From: Diplonema papillatum
Taxonomy: Eukaryota > Euglenozoa > Diplonemea > Diplonemida > Diplonemidae
Direction of reading: 5' to 3'
Assembly (NCBI GenBank): GCA_030068145.1
Contig: JAPJBO010000259.1
Location: forward strand, 62,001 to 126,000
DNA length: 64,000 nt
A program made the translations under genes and the position numbers. The stretch's first letter is position 1; each line of letters opens with the position of its first letter. Below are positions 43,209 to 55,059 of this stretch, piece by piece. A model generated the notes under the pieces. The model saw only the letters and a list, made by a program, of their open reading frames with translations. It was not told where the DNA came from and did not search any database.

Positions 43209-44563
43209 TGTTTTTCCCAATAAATGGGGACGACACACGTTTACTTGCCGTCTTAGGCTCGGCCTTAGTCTTTCTGGGTAATGCGTAGAAGCATGGCACG
43301 GATCTCTCGTTTTCTGATTGTGCTGCAGGAACTTAGGCGAGCTTTTCGTTTATGCCGTGCGCTAAGCGTATCGTGCATCAGGATTCGCTTGTCCGGTGCA
43401 TGACCGTCTCCGGCTCTGTTCGTACATCAAAGTCCTTCTTCCTTTCCTGTTTGGAGCAGAGAAAGTGTGCTCAACACCCCCACTGCGGCACGAGTGTCGT
43501 TGACTTGATGGTATCCGTGTGTTGACTTGCCATGCGCCCTCGGAGCCGTCTTGGCAAGAAGCTGCCCGTTCCCGAGCTGGGTGTCGAAGCACAATTCTCC
43601 CGTTCCTTCGTGTTTCTTGTTTTCTTTTCTCTCTTTTTCAGAGCTACCCCGTTTTAGTCCTCTAGCATGCCACAATGAATCACACCGGCAGGGGGAAAGG
43701 CCCTTGGTTTGCTAGTGAGTGCTCAGGGAGCAACCCACCTAGCGGCCTGCTTACCCGTGTTGCGCGTTCTCTTCCTCTTTTTTTCTCTCGCTCGGACACG
43801 GTGGTGTAGTCAACGCTTTTCTGCCCAGTACGCTTACTGGAGGTTTTACGAGTGGGAACGGAAGGAACTTCTCACCAGGAAAACGAGCCCCATTCTACTG
43901 GGCATTTGGCCGCATGTCTGGCCGCAGTGGGAGGCACTTGCGCGGAGAAAGCTACGGAAGGGCGCTCCGCTCCGGTCGCGAGAAAGCGTGGATGCGAAGG
44001 TGGTTGGCCGCGTCGTTTGCCCGACACTTGGGGCTGCACACAAAGTTCGCCAGCCGTCGGAACGTTTGGTAGCAGGCAGGACCAGTCCCCGTGCACTTCT
44101 CGATGGAGCAGCCAAGACATTCCCGGTTGCTGGGGACCGATTTAGGTGAGAGCAGGTCTGCGAACAGGAACGCGCTTCGAGTCTGACGGGTCGTGTCACC
44201 TTTCCCGCAGAGGGCGTCTGGACATCGAAACGAGGGGCTTGTCCTCCGGAAGTTTCGACCACCATATCATGTCATTCGTCTGGGCTTCGCGTGAGGGTTG
44301 CTTGGATGAATCGGTCAAAACCCCAAGAAAATGAGTCCCTAAAGCTCTCGACGAACCGCTCCATCGACCTGCAATTTGGGGGGTCTTTCTTTTGCCACGT
44401 GTGACTGCTGCTCGGAGCCAAGCAGTCTTCGCAGTAAGTAAAACACCGCTGTTCTTGTGAAGTCAAAGAATGAGCCTCACCTCAGGGTGATATGACCAGA
44501 CAATCCGACAAACAACTTCAGATTGACACCCTCCCTATCACAACCACCAGCAACGCGAACAAC
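43209..44563. other. Duplicated flank and leader of the second ZIP gene
   Basis: 43225-44270 is a diverged copy of 51660-52470 (shared gacgacac...tttacttgccgtcttagg, module b at 43428-43660, and gcatgtctggccgcagtggg). Near 44290-44330 a stretch resembles, in reverse, the gaccgattcatccaa piece of the 52.8-54-kb tandem repeat. 44493-44563 is the 5' leader shared with 32594-32656. No gene recognised. Confidence 0.5.
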
Positions 44564-47500
44564 ATGCGGCTTTCGTTGCTCATATTAGCATGTCTATGCT
44601 GTTCTTCGAATCAATTTGAGATCGACACGGCCGGCCGTGTGGCCATCAGCCACGAAGATGGTACTGATGTGACCGTTGTGGAGTTGGATGACGGCAGTAC
44701 TCTTGAGAGCTTCGAGACGGGTTTTGTTGCAGACTACATGGTGACAGTACCTGGAACGGGGACCCTTCCGTCCGGTCCGCGGTACGCACTGTTTAAAAGC
44801 AGAACCGACAACAACGTATCGTTCATTGACAGCCGCAGCCATCGTGAAGATCATATTGTACACTGGCATGATTATATTTTCGATCCGCTACACCTAGCGT
44901 ACTCGTTCGATCTCTCACGCCCCAGCAGTGTCGTTGTTGCGAACAATAGACTTGCCGTTTGGTTCGATGGTGACACATCCGTTTCCGCCAATTCTGCTGT
45001 GATCGTCCTGCAGGAGCCAGACCTAAGAAACAAGAATCCCTCTCCACGTAAGATCGAGTTCGAACAACCCATGGGTGGTGTTGCCGTACCTGTAGGGGAC
45101 TATCTGTTCGCCACGTTCAGGCGTTCCAATGAGGAGACCACATCACACGACAACACCCTGCCCGACCAGATCAGAGTCTATCACTATGAAGGAGCGTACG
45201 AATTTAAAACCGTCCTTGACGAAGCTTGCCCGGACCTCACCGGTGCTGCAGCCGACAGCACACACGCGGTCTTTGGATGCAGAGACCATGTGTTGGTTGC
45301 GACACTGAGCACTGCTGGAGAAGTCACCACCGCGAAGCTCAGCTACTCGGCTGCTCTCCAAGCTTCCGGAGCTCGCATCGAGTTCCTTGTGTTGCACACG
45401 TACACAGGGCTGTTCATCGGGTCTGCCTCTGTACCTGACAGTGCAGACACGTACTGGTACGCTGTGGATGTCGAGCAGATGACACTGGAACTTATCAGTG
45501 AGACACACGTGCGGTACAGTAAGTGCTTGACTGGTTACAATGGTAGGCATGCCGCGATCCCTCACAATGATGGCAACCTGACCATTTTTACCGCCAATCA
45601 ACACGGTGACCACTTTCACTGGCACGTTGATACCGTTGCGATCACTGAGAACGGTGCACCAGACGCCACGTTTGACGCTTCTCCGTCCAGGCGATCCTAC
45701 GACTTGTACATCAGCAACCCTGTGGACAAGCAAGTAGTTCAGGTGAACATGCGGGATATTTCCATTTCAAAGCGCGTTGCGTTGAACTTTGTCCCGTCCC
45801 ATCTTGCTTGGATGGGTATCTCTCTGCCATCTGCCCATTATACACTGGACGAGGATCACGATGCTTCCACAGAACACACACCCGTACCGACACTTGCACC
45901 GACACCAGTTCCAACACCAGTACCAACACCAGCACCAACACCTGCACCGACACCAGTACCAACACCAGAACCAACACCAGTACCAACACCTGCACCAACA
46001 CCAGTACCAACACCTGCACCAACACCTGGACCGACACCTGCACCGACACCTGCACCGACGCCTGCACCGACGCCTGCACCGACGCCTGCACCGACGCCTG
46101 CACCGACGCCTGCACCGACACCTGCACCGACACCTGCACCGACGCCTGCACCGACGCCTGCACCGACACCTGAACCGGTTGAGGACAACCTGAAAGTATG
46201 CGAAACCGACCTTGCGTGCCGCGTGGAAGGCGACGATGCTGCAACGTGCGTTGAAAACGTGTGCGAATGCAGCGCTGGTTTCGCACCCGTTGAAATTGGT
46301 GGTGTCAAGTTCAGCATTTGTGTGGGAGAAGGTCGTGAAGAAGAGGCAGTGAACGGGATCAAAACAATGTTGCAGGTCGGAAAGTTCCGTGACGGAGTGT
46401 GTGAAGAGCTGACTGAGGAGCTGAAGCGAAAGCTTGTCCTCGCATGGGAAGCTGTCAATGGAGTGAAGGTCAAAAAGGAAATGTTCTTCTGTGGTTCCAT
46501 CAACTACATTTTCACGTTCGACGCAACCCTTACCCAAGCCGCAAAAGTGGTATCGCAGAAGGGGAATTTGGTGGGGGAGATTCAGAGCGACCCAGAACTC
46601 AACGAGGTGCTTAAAGCTGACACGTTGAATACAAACACGTCGGCAACTGCGGAGTCGCAGTGCATTCTTGCGAATGCTATTGCAACCGCCCTCGTCGAGG
46701 GTTCGTGCGTTCCGACAGCCTGCGCGGATGGGTTTCAGCTGTTGACCAGAGCTGACGGTCCTGTGTGTGCTGCATCATCGGTTACCGGCCTGTCAGGTCG
46801 CCTGACAATCAGCCACGAGAATCCTTCTTCTTCTTTGTCCGTTGTGGAACTGGCCGACTCCAGTATTCTCGCCACGTTCAACACGGGTGTTGAAACTGAC
46901 GGCTTAGTCACAGCGCCCGGGTCGCGGTATGCTCTGTTCAAGAGCAGTGTTGACAAGATTGTGTCGTTCGTCGACGGCGGCCTTTGGACCGAGGACCATG
47001 TTGTGCACCTTCACGAATACAAAGAGGCCCCTGCCCTCGTGCAGTACAACATCACTGGCCCCGCACCCAACCATGTCGATGTCCAGGGCGACCAAATGGC
47101 CATATGGTTCGACGGTGATGCGTCGATCTCCGCAAACTCAAAGGTGGTTGTGCTTAAGGCATCGGACATCGAGAGCAAAAGTGCCTCACCCCCGATGGTT
47201 GAATTCGACATCAACATGCACGGCGTTGCCCGGCCAGTGGGCGACTTCCTTTTCGCGAGCTATCGACGTTCTGACGAGGAGTCCACATCTTCTAGTCCCG
47301 TACTGCCAGACCAAGTCGCAGTATACCACTTGCACGACGGTAAATACGAGCTCGACACCATTCTGGACGAAACCTGCCCGAACCTCCACGGTGCGGCATC
47401 CGACAGCACGCATGTTGTGTTCGGGTGCACCGGCCACTTGTTGGTGGCGACAGTGAACACTGCAAGTGGGGAAGTCAAATCCGTGAAGCTCAGCTACACG

Positions 47501-50257
47501 GCTGATCTTGACGGCATGCAGATAGGATTCCTCGTGTCGCACGAGCACGCGGGGTTGTTCATCGGGTCTGCCTCTCCGCGCAGCAGCGAGGACACGCACT
47601 GGTTCGCTGTGGACGTCGAACAGATGAAAATTGAGCTGATCGCCGTGACAGACGTTGGGTACAGCGAGTGCATGATGGGCTACAACGACAAGCACGCTGT
47701 GGTCCTGCACAACGACGGGAAGGTAACCGTGATGGCTGCCGAACTGCACGGCGACCACTACGACTGGGACGTGAAGACGGTCGAAATATCTACGGTCAGT
47801 GTACCGACTACTGCCACGTTCCACGCCACTCCGTCAGGCCAAACTGACGACGTTTTCATCAGCAACCCGGTGGACAAGGAAGTGGCTGTGCTGAACCTGC
47901 AAACATTGACCGTCACCCACCGAATTACGTTGGACTTTGTCCCGTCTCGTGTTGCGTGGGTAGGTTATCAGGAGGCGGCTGAAGAAGAAGCGACCAAGCA
48001 GCCCGACGAGGAGACACCCCCCACGGGAAGTCCGCCTGTTGGTGACAACGTGAAAAAGAACCGCCTGGCTGTCAGCGGTGCTGGTGGAGTGTCGCTGTAC
48101 AACGCAGCTGACCAGACTTCCGTGCCACTCAACGTCGGCAGTAGTTCGGAGCAGCTCTTGACGTCTGGTGGGGGCAGGTACATCGTGCAGGTGGTGAACG
48201 GCTCAGCTGCGGGGGCGACGGAGGTGCGGTTTATCGACAGCGGTGTGTTGGCGGAAGGCAACGCAGACCCCTCTGAGTTGGATGGGTACACGTTTTCGGG
48301 ACAGTTGTTCAACAGTGCCGTGGCGCAGCATGGCAAGCTGGTGGTGTTCTTTGGTGGCAGCAGTGGCCCATTCCCAGCAGCGTCTGTCCGTTTGCTGGAA
48401 GACTCGCATATCGGGGCACAAGCGAAAGACATGCCGAGCTACGCGTTCGACGAGGACATGACAGGTGTTGCCATCCCGCACGGTGAGTACGTCCTGGTCA
48501 TTGGCAGTTCGAACAGCGCAAGCACACACCGTACAGCTGCCACGACTGAGGTGGTGGACGCAAACACAGTCAGCTTGCTGTCCAAGAACGCTGGCGGTAC
48601 ATACGAGGTTTCCAGCAGGGCAACGGCGCAGTGCTCGAACATGCGGGGTGTGGGGCAGAACAGCGAGCACGTCGTGGTCGGCTGCTCCGGTGGCGTGGTG
48701 GTTGTGCACAACAAGGACGGCGTCATGACAGCATCACCGCTGTTGGCGCTGCCAGCCTCGTCGGAGGAGGTTCAGAGCGTGCACTACCATGCTTCTGGGA
48801 TGTTCCTCGTGTGCGCAAGGGTCGTCGGCAGCAGTTCGTATTCGTGGTACACAGTGGATGCAGGGACACAGTCCGTCTCAAGTCTGCCTCGAATTCCGTT
48901 AGCTTCCGATGCCAGCGTCGTTGCCACCGACGTGGGGTATGCCGGGCAGCACTACATTGTGCTGGACAGCACTGGCACATTGCACACGCTCACGGCAATG
49001 CTGCACGGCGACCACTTCGACTGGGCGTCGGAGTCATTCGACCTGAACACGGCGGCGGGTGCCACGGAGCACAGCCTTGCTGTGTCGCAGAACTCGTACG
49101 AAGTGTACGTGTCCGTGAAGAGCGCGAAGCAGGTTCTGATAGTCGACCTCAACAGCATGACACGCACCTCAACGATCGACTTGCTGTTCGAGCCGCACGC
49201 CGTTGCTTGGACCGGCATTCCCGGCGATGCGGTGCATACAGTCAACGAAAGTGACGAGTGCACAGGAATCACGAACGGGGAACGCTGGGGGTATACGCTC
49301 CTGTTCACCATCGTGACATCGCTTCTAGCCGGGTTGGTAATCTTCGTGGTTGTGCCCCTTGTGAAGATGCACCAGCTCACGCTTCAGCTCTTGATGGGAT
49401 TCGCTGTTGGAGCTCTCCTCGGAGACGTGTTCTTCCACATCATCCCCATCATCCTTGGGGCCCACGGGCACGGCGGTGACGATCACGAGGGTCATGATCA
49501 TGCTGAAGAAGAGGGCCCGAGCCAGTGGAGGGTGAACATGATGATGACCACCGTGATGCTGACCCTTCTGGCGTTCTACTGGATCGACTGGTTCGCCAGA
49601 GCGCTGCTCAAGGGCAAGTCTGACCACGACTTTATCAACGAGCCTATTCATGAAAATGCGAAAGCTGCGAAGCGCAGCAGTGGAGAGGGAGAAGAGGAGG
49701 ACCAAGAGGAGCCGCAAGAAGGCGAGGAGGAGGAGGGGGACAAGAAAGAATCGTGGTTCCGGTGGCTGCCGGTTAAAGAGTTCCCTCGCATCGTGTGGGT
49801 TGTGCTGCTTGCCGATGGCGTACACAACGCGGCGGACGGGCTGGCCATTGGAGCCTCGTTCTCGAAAACTGTGAACCTCGGCATCAGCACATCAGTTGCC
49901 GTGATTTTCCACGAGATCCCCCAGGAGGTCGCTGACTTTGCGATCCTTCTCAGCTCTGGCCTCAGCCCCTTCCAAGCGGCGATGCTGAACGTTCTGTCGT
50001 CCTGCACGTCTATCGTTGCTGCTTGCATTGCTTGCGCCGTCGGCAGTTCTTCGAGCGACGCGACTGACTGGTTTCTCTGTGTAACTGTAGGGTCGTTTGT
50101 GTATTTGGGCGCCATACTCATTGTCCCGGAAATGCTGCATACTGTCACATCAGTCCGCTTCACCCAATTAGCTGTACACACTCTTGGCCTGTTCTGCGGC
50201 GGTTTGATTATGTGGGTGATTGCTATCACGGAAGAACACGACGAGTGTGGCCACTAG
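44564..50257 (+). CDS. AztD-like propellers fused to a ZIP metal transporter, intact copy (1897 aa)
   Basis: The ATG at 44564 is chosen over the in-frame ATG at 44492 because it begins the signal peptide [17 protein letters not shown] and matches the paralogue's start. Layout by residue: AztD-like domain 1, 20-432; Thr-Pro linker, 439-537; EGF-like [23 protein letters not shown], 546-574; Cys-bounded linker, to 742; AztD-like domain 2, 743-1138; divergent propeller domain 3, 1165-1556; ZIP, 1577-1897. The ZIP part has eight hydrophobic helices, a His-rich loop after helix 2, an acidic loop after helix 3, helix 4 [15 protein letters not shown] and helix 5 [13 protein letters not shown]. ZIPs of the LIV-1 group import Zn/Fe/Mn into the cytosol; their usual helix-5 motif is HEXPHEXGD, so here the second His is Gln and Gly is Ala. 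The propellers would face outside and could capture zinc for import (inference). Confidence 0.85.
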   Translation: MRLSLLILACLCCSSNQFEIDTAGRVAISHEDGTDVTVVELDDGSTLESFETGFVADYMVTVPGTGTLPSGPRYALFKSRTDNNVSFIDSRSHREDHIVHWHDYIFDPLHLAYSFDLSRPSSVVVANNRLAVWFDGDTSVSANSAVIVLQEPDLRNKNPSPRKIEFEQPMGGVAVPVGDYLFATFRRSNEETTSHDNTLPDQIRVYHYEGAYEFKTVLDEACPDLTGAAADSTHAVFGCRDHVLVATLSTAGEVTTAKLSYSAALQASGARIEFLVLHTYTGLFIGSASVPDSADTYWYAVDVEQMTLELISETHVRYSKCLTGYNGRHAAIPHNDGNLTIFTANQHGDHFHWHVDTVAITENGAPDATFDASPSRRSYDLYISNPVDKQVVQVNMRDISISKRVALNFVPSHLAWMGISLPSAHYTLDEDHDASTEHTPVPTLAPTPVPTPVPTPAPTPAPTPVPTPEPTPVPTPAPTPVPTPAPTPGPTPAPTPAPTPAPTPAPTPAPTPAPTPAPTPAPTPAPTPAPTPAPTPEPVEDNLKVCETDLACRVEGDDAATCVENVCECSAGFAPVEIGGVKFSICVGEGREEEAVNGIKTMLQVGKFRDGVCEELTEELKRKLVLAWEAVNGVKVKKEMFFCGSINYIFTFDATLTQAAKVVSQKGNLVGEIQSDPELNEVLKADTLNTNTSATAESQCILANAIATALVEGSCVPTACADGFQLLTRADGPVCAASSVTGLSGRLTISHENPSSSLSVVELADSSILATFNTGVETDGLVTAPGSRYALFKSSVDKIVSFVDGGLWTEDHVVHLHEYKEAPALVQYNITGPAPNHVDVQGDQMAIWFDGDASISANSKVVVLKASDIESKSASPPMVEFDINMHGVARPVGDFLFASYRRSDEESTSSSPVLPDQVAVYHLHDGKYELDTILDETCPNLHGAASDSTHVVFGCTGHLLVATVNTASGEVKSVKLSYTADLDGMQIGFLVSHEHAGLFIGSASPRSSEDTHWFAVDVEQMKIELIAVTDVGYSECMMGYNDKHAVVLHNDGKVTVMAAELHGDHYDWDVKTVEISTVSVPTTATFHATPSGQTDDVFISNPVDKEVAVLNLQTLTVTHRITLDFVPSRVAWVGYQEAAEEEATKQPDEETPPTGSPPVGDNVKKNRLAVSGAGGVSLYNAADQTSVPLNVGSSSEQLLTSGGGRYIVQVVNGSAAGATEVRFIDSGVLAEGNADPSELDGYTFSGQLFNSAVAQHGKLVVFFGGSSGPFPAASVRLLEDSHIGAQAKDMPSYAFDEDMTGVAIPHGEYVLVIGSSNSASTHRTAATTEVVDANTVSLLSKNAGGTYEVSSRATAQCSNMRGVGQNSEHVVVGCSGGVVVVHNKDGVMTASPLLALPASSEEVQSVHYHASGMFLVCARVVGSSSYSWYTVDAGTQSVSSLPRIPLASDASVVATDVGYAGQHYIVLDSTGTLHTLTAMLHGDHFDWASESFDLNTAAGATEHSLAVSQNSYEVYVSVKSAKQVLIVDLNSMTRTSTIDLLFEPHAVAWTGIPGDAVHTVNESDECTGITNGERWGYTLLFTIVTSLLAGLVIFVVVPLVKMHQLTLQLLMGFAVGALLGDVFFHIIPIILGAHGHGGDDHEGHDHAEEEGPSQWRVNMMMTTVMLTLLAFYWIDWFARALLKGKSDHDFINEPIHENAKAAKRSSGEGEEEDQEEPQEGEEEEGDKKESWFRWLPVKEFPRIVWVVLLADGVHNAADGLAIGASFSKTVNLGISTSVAVIFHEIPQEVADFAILLSSGLSPFQAAMLNVLSSCTSIVAACIACAVGSSSSDATDWFLCVTVGSFVYLGAILIVPEMLHTVTSVRFTQLAVHTLGLFCGGLIMWVIAITEEHDECGH
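45888..46173. repeat. 12-bp Thr-Pro coding minisatellite, copy 2
   Basis: About 24 units, mostly TPAP, coding the linker between propeller 1 and the EGF-like module. Shorter and more TPAP-rich than the copy at 33981-34410. Confidence 0.95.
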
Positions 50258-50260
50258 CAG

Positions 50261-50419
50261 ACATTCACGGCGAGTACATTCTGAACGAAGCCTGCCCGAG
50301 CCTCCATTGTGCAGCATACAGCAGCACACACATTGTGCTCGGGTGCATCTGCCACTTGTTGGTGGCGACAATGAACGCGATGCGCGGGAGCGTCGAAGCT
50401 CAGCTACACGGCTGATCTC
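50261..50419 (+). pseudogene. AztD-domain relic after the second ZIP stop codon
   Basis: Same sequence and position relative to the stop as 40668-40826, so the relic predates duplication of the ZIP locus. Confidence 0.8.
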
Positions 50420-52784
50420 AACAGCATTCACAGGCACAATGAGGAGCAACACTCCAAAGACCAAGAAGGAGCCTCTATTCCACTCCTTTTGTTGAAAAAG
50501 CTTTGTTGACACCCTAGACCGGCATGCCAAACAAGCATGCAAATCGGCAAGTGATGGAAAGGGAATGTACTCCACGCATCGTGACAACGGGAGCCGGGAA
50601 ATACAAGATTTCACCGGTAAAAAAATGACGTTTTACCGGTGAAGGAGCCACAAATACGGGGCCATATTTTTCCTCGGTTGTTGTTACCTAGGTTGACTCC
50701 ACAACCAACCATCATGTAGAACAGAACGGTCGGTTCGCACTCGTCGATTAACATTGGCGCACCGCAAATTCCTCAGGTCCAAGATGTCGGAATCTACTTG
50801 CCCAACCACTGAAAGTGAATCTTGCAGCGAAGACGAACTTGTTGTCTCTGACAGTGAATAACTGAAGGCCGTTGCCTACCTTTACCGTCTGCCAGCCCTG
50901 TGTGCCACTCTTTTGCCTTAAACACCCTCAAACCATGGCCGTACTAGTCGTTATCCCTTGCATGCGTGTCCCCTTTGCCTTACCCTGGGTGAAAGACACA
51001 TTTGAGCAAGACTAAAGGCATACACCAAGACAAAGGCCTGGCTTGGTCCTTTGGTAATCCTGCTGGAAAACATCAAACACCACCCCCCACACCCACCCAT
51101 CGCCAAATCGTGTTTTTCCTGTTGTTTCTCATTCTTTTGCTTTTCTTTTCAAAAAGCAAACCAATGAACCAAAACTACGCATTTTCCCCTTCGTTTTCCT
51201 CTCGCGCTCTCACACCGAGAAAGTCGCTACTTTTACCCAGCACATTCATGAAAACCGTGAGCTAAGCGTTGTGCACCACGATTCGCGTGGCCGCCTCACG
51301 CTTTTCTCGTACATCACATCAATATCTTCTCCCTTTCCTGTTTGGCTGAACAAGTGTGCTCAACACCCCCACCGCTGGTACAGGTTTCGATCACCTGAGG
51401 GTACGCGTAAGACCAAGAGCCTTCACTTCTGAGTTTGCAAGGCACTGCCCATTCCTGCATCTGGAGCTGGGTGTCGAAGTGTGCTTTTTCCGCTGTTTCT
51501 TCCTTCCTTTTCCTCTCGCTCTTTCCCCTCAGGACGAAGATGGCAATCAAATGCAGAAACGAACCCTGTTCCTAGTTTTCTGATACCGTGGCAACGGAGA
51601 GAGTCGCTACTCCAACCACGGACATTTCCTGGCACGTAAACGTTTCTCCCCTCTTTGCAAATAAATGGGGACGACACGTTTACTTGCCGTCTTAGGCTCG
51701 GCCTTAATCTTTGGGTAATGCGTAGAAGCATGGCACGGATCTCTCGTTTTCTGATTGTGTTGCAGGAACTTAGGCGAGCTTTTCGTTTATGCCGTGCACT
51801 AAGCGTATCGTGCATCAGGATTCGCGTGTCCGGTGCATGACCGTCTCCGGCTCTGTTCGTACATCAAAGTCCTTCTTCCTTTCCTGTTTGGAGCAGAGAA
51901 AGTGTGCTCAACACCCCCACTGCGGCACGGGTGCCGTTGACTTGCCATGCGCCCTCAGAGCCGTCTTGGCAAGAAGCTGCCCGTCCCCGAGCTGGGTGTC
52001 GAAGCACAACAATTCTCCCGTTCCTTCGTGTTTCTAAAGCCTCTAGGCAAAACCCCGTTTTCACATTTCTTGTTTTCTTTTCTCTCTTTTTCAGAGCTAC
52101 CCCGTTTTAGTCCTCTAGCATAGTAAAACGAGCCGCATTCTACTGGGCATTTGTGGCCGCATGTCTGGCCGCAGTGGGAGGCACTTGCACAGAGAAAGCT
52201 ACAGAAGGGCGCTCCGCTCCGGTCGCGAGAAAGCGTAGCTGCGAACAGGTGGTTGGCCGCGTCGTTTGCCCGACACTTGGGGCTGCACACAAAGTTCGCC
52301 AGCGCGGGAGCAGCCAAGACGTTCCCGGTGGCTGGGGAACGATTTTAGGTGAGAGCAGGTCTGCGAACAGGAACGCGCTTCGAGTCTGACGGGCTTGTCA
52401 CCTTTCCTGCAGAGGGCGTCTGGACTTCGAAACGAGGGGATTGTCCTCCGGAAGTTTCGACCACCATATGTGAGCGTCTTTTTATTAGGGTGGACTATTT
52501 TATTATCGGGATCAACTCCACACGTTGGCGAGTGAGCTGGTCTGGACCGCTCATCTGCGATGGGTTGAATCGGGTTACGCGCGCTCCGATACTGAGTAGT
52601 GTTTGTAGCCTTCCTTCTAGATACGGCCTCTTTGGGAAGAGGCCGACTCGAAAGAGAGCGAAAAACGCAACAAAAACAGGAAAAAATAGTACCAAAGAAC
52701 AAGTTCACAATGAATGTCGACGATGTCGGACGAATTTGGTGATCCGAAAAGCTGGTCTTTGAGGTTTCGCGCGAAACGAACCAA
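50420..52784. other. 3' flank of the second ZIP gene
   Basis: No convincing gene. It contains the conserved hairpin, unique DNA at about 50680-51240, module a (51336-51555), module b (51864-52105) and the 52140-52470 stretch shared with 43890-44270. Minus-strand frames here (for example 52199-52864) have codon content like the repeat behind them and are not supported. Confidence 0.5.
50610..50643. other. Perfect 13-bp hairpin, second ZIP flank
   Basis: Same stem and loop as 41017-41050. Confidence 0.75.
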
Positions 52785-54130
52785 GGTATGCCCACTTGTG
52801 AGTCATTGAAGAGGTTCTGGGAGAGCTTTGGGTACCCGTTTTCTCGAATTTTTGACCGATTCATCCAAAGAAACCCTCACAGGAATTCGGAGCTCATACG
52901 AACAGTGTTCTTTCGCCGGTCGGAACTTCGCAAGTACAAGCCCCCCCTTTTGAAAGGGAGAAGGTCTCTTATCATGCGTTTCTTTACATGAGGGACAAGA
53001 ATCTGACCTGCACCTCCTCGTGGTGTCCCTCGGAAACGTGCTCAACGCGCGGCCGACGCAGGCAGTCTTTGATATTGTTTCCCGAATTGGTTGGTCAACA
53101 ATGACCGTGTGTTTGGTTGATTGGAAAAGTTCGTCTTGCGGAAACCGTCAAAGCATGCGAATTTGCGAGTCATTCAAGAGGTTCTGACAGACCTATGGGT
53201 ACTCATTTTCTTGGATCTTTGACTGATCCATCCAAAGAAGGCCTCACAGGAATTCAAAGCTGAGACAAACGACGTTCTTTCGAGGGTCGGAACTTCGGGG
53301 AACAAGCCCCCCCGAATTCGACATCAGGAGAAGGTCGCATATTGCCGTTTTCGACATTCCTTGAACAAAATTGCCCCTAAAGACCAGGAAGTGAAGAAGA
53401 CTGGCCTCCGGAGGCCCAGGGGTTCTCGATGAGTGGTTCTGCGGGTCTCGTGTGGAAACAATCAGGGTATGCGAATTTGCGTGTCATTGAAGAGGTTGTG
53501 AGAGAGCTATGGGTACCCGTTTTCTTGCATTTCGGACCGATGCATCCAAAGAAACCCCCACAGGAATTCGAAGCTCATGCGAACAGTGTTATTTCGATGG
53601 TCAGAACTTCGGAAGTACTTGCCCCCTTTTTGAAAGCGAGAAGGTCTCATATCTCGTGTTTCCTTACATGGGGGACAAGAATCTGACCTGCACCTCCTCG
53701 TGGTGTCCCTCGGAAGCGTGCTGAACGCGCGGCCGACGCAGGCCTTTGATGATGTTTCCCGCGTGGAAACGGTCAAAGCATGCAAATTTGCGAGTCATTG
53801 AAGGGGTTCTGGGAGACTATGAGTACCAGTTTTCTCGAATTCTTGACCGATTCATCCAAAGAAGCCCTTACAGGAATTCTAAGCAGACGAACACCATTCT
53901 TTAGAAGGGTTCTTTCGACACGTTTGCGAAGGTCGGAACTTCGGGGAGTTAGCCCCCAATTCGAGAAGGTTGTGTGCGATTTTTGATGTTCCTTCAGCAA
54001 GGTGGCCCCTATAGCCGAGAAGTGAAAGAGACAGCCTTGCGAAGCCCAAGTGATGCCAATGAGGATGGTCTTGCGGGTCTCTTGTGGAACAATCAGAGTA
54101 TTCGGATTTGCGGGTCATCCCGCAAACCCG
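52785..54130. repeat. Degenerate tandem repeat, four units of about 310-350 bp
   Basis: Units start near 52785, 53150, 53466 and 53774. Shared blocks are ttgcgagtcattgaagagg, gaccgattcatccaaagaa, ctcacaggaattc, ggtcggaacttcg and, in two units, aatctgacctgcacctcctc and gcgcggccgacgcaggc. The units differ by many substitutions and indels, so this is an old array. A fifth, more diverged unit lies at 54600-54990 inside the inverted repeat. Confidence 0.85.
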
Positions 54131-55059
54131 CACTCGGTGGCCCTAGCGGGCCCCCTCGTGAATCCCGAACCTTTGAAAGAAGGCGGCCGTCTTGTCCAGG
54201 AAAGGGGGCCTCTCATCTATGGGAGGCCCGACTCGAGCAAGAAGAAGTTGAAACCATTCAAATTGAAACGACAAAAAAGGTAATAAAAACAACTGGAAGA
54301 ACATGACACCAAAATAAAAGATGGCGGGATGACGAGGTTCAATGCCGGTTGTTTTGGCCAGCCATTTTTGGGTTCGCCATTTCCGATTCCGATTTCCGTC
54401 AGCATTGTGGTTGGCTGCTGCGTCCCGGCTCGGTATCCTGGTTGCGCACTGGGTCATTGACACCGCAGACTACGGGAAAACGGTTTTCTAAACACAGATT
54501 CGTGCATAATTCAGGTATGCGCGAGTGACCAGCCCGTTCTACTTGTACCGGAAACAATGAAGTATGCCATTTTTTTTGCGATTAAGTGAACAAGTGCAGA
54601 GAGCGGTGTGCGTGCTCAAATTGATGATGGTTTTGACCGATGCATCTGAAGAAACCCTCACAGGAATTCGAAGTACAGACGAACGACGTTCTTTCGAAGA
54701 TCGGAACTTCTTCCCCATTTCGACATCAGGGGCGCTCATCGCATTGTTGAGAGCTCCTTTGGCAAGGTGGCCCTGTGAACTGCAGGAAACTCTTCAAAGG
54801 GATCAAGAGTCACACAAAGGATATTCCTCATCATCCTCCGCTTCGAAGTCCAGACGATGGCTCATTGCTTGTTTTTGACATGAGGGACAAAAATCTGACC
54901 TGCACCTCCTCGTGGTGTTCCTCGGAAACGCGCTGCAAGCGCGGCCGACGCAGGCAGTCTTTGTTGTTTATCCAACTGTCTTTGCCTGATGATTGATCAG
55001 GATTCTTTGACAGGTTTGGACAGTTTCCTGTTCAGCCAAACGATACCATTCACGTGTCA

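Noticed and set aside
44492-44563. Upstream in-frame ATG of the second ZIP fusion gene
   Set aside because: It would place 24 polar residues before the signal peptide, and the same leader in the paralogue (32594-32656) is out of frame, so it is a 5' UTR.
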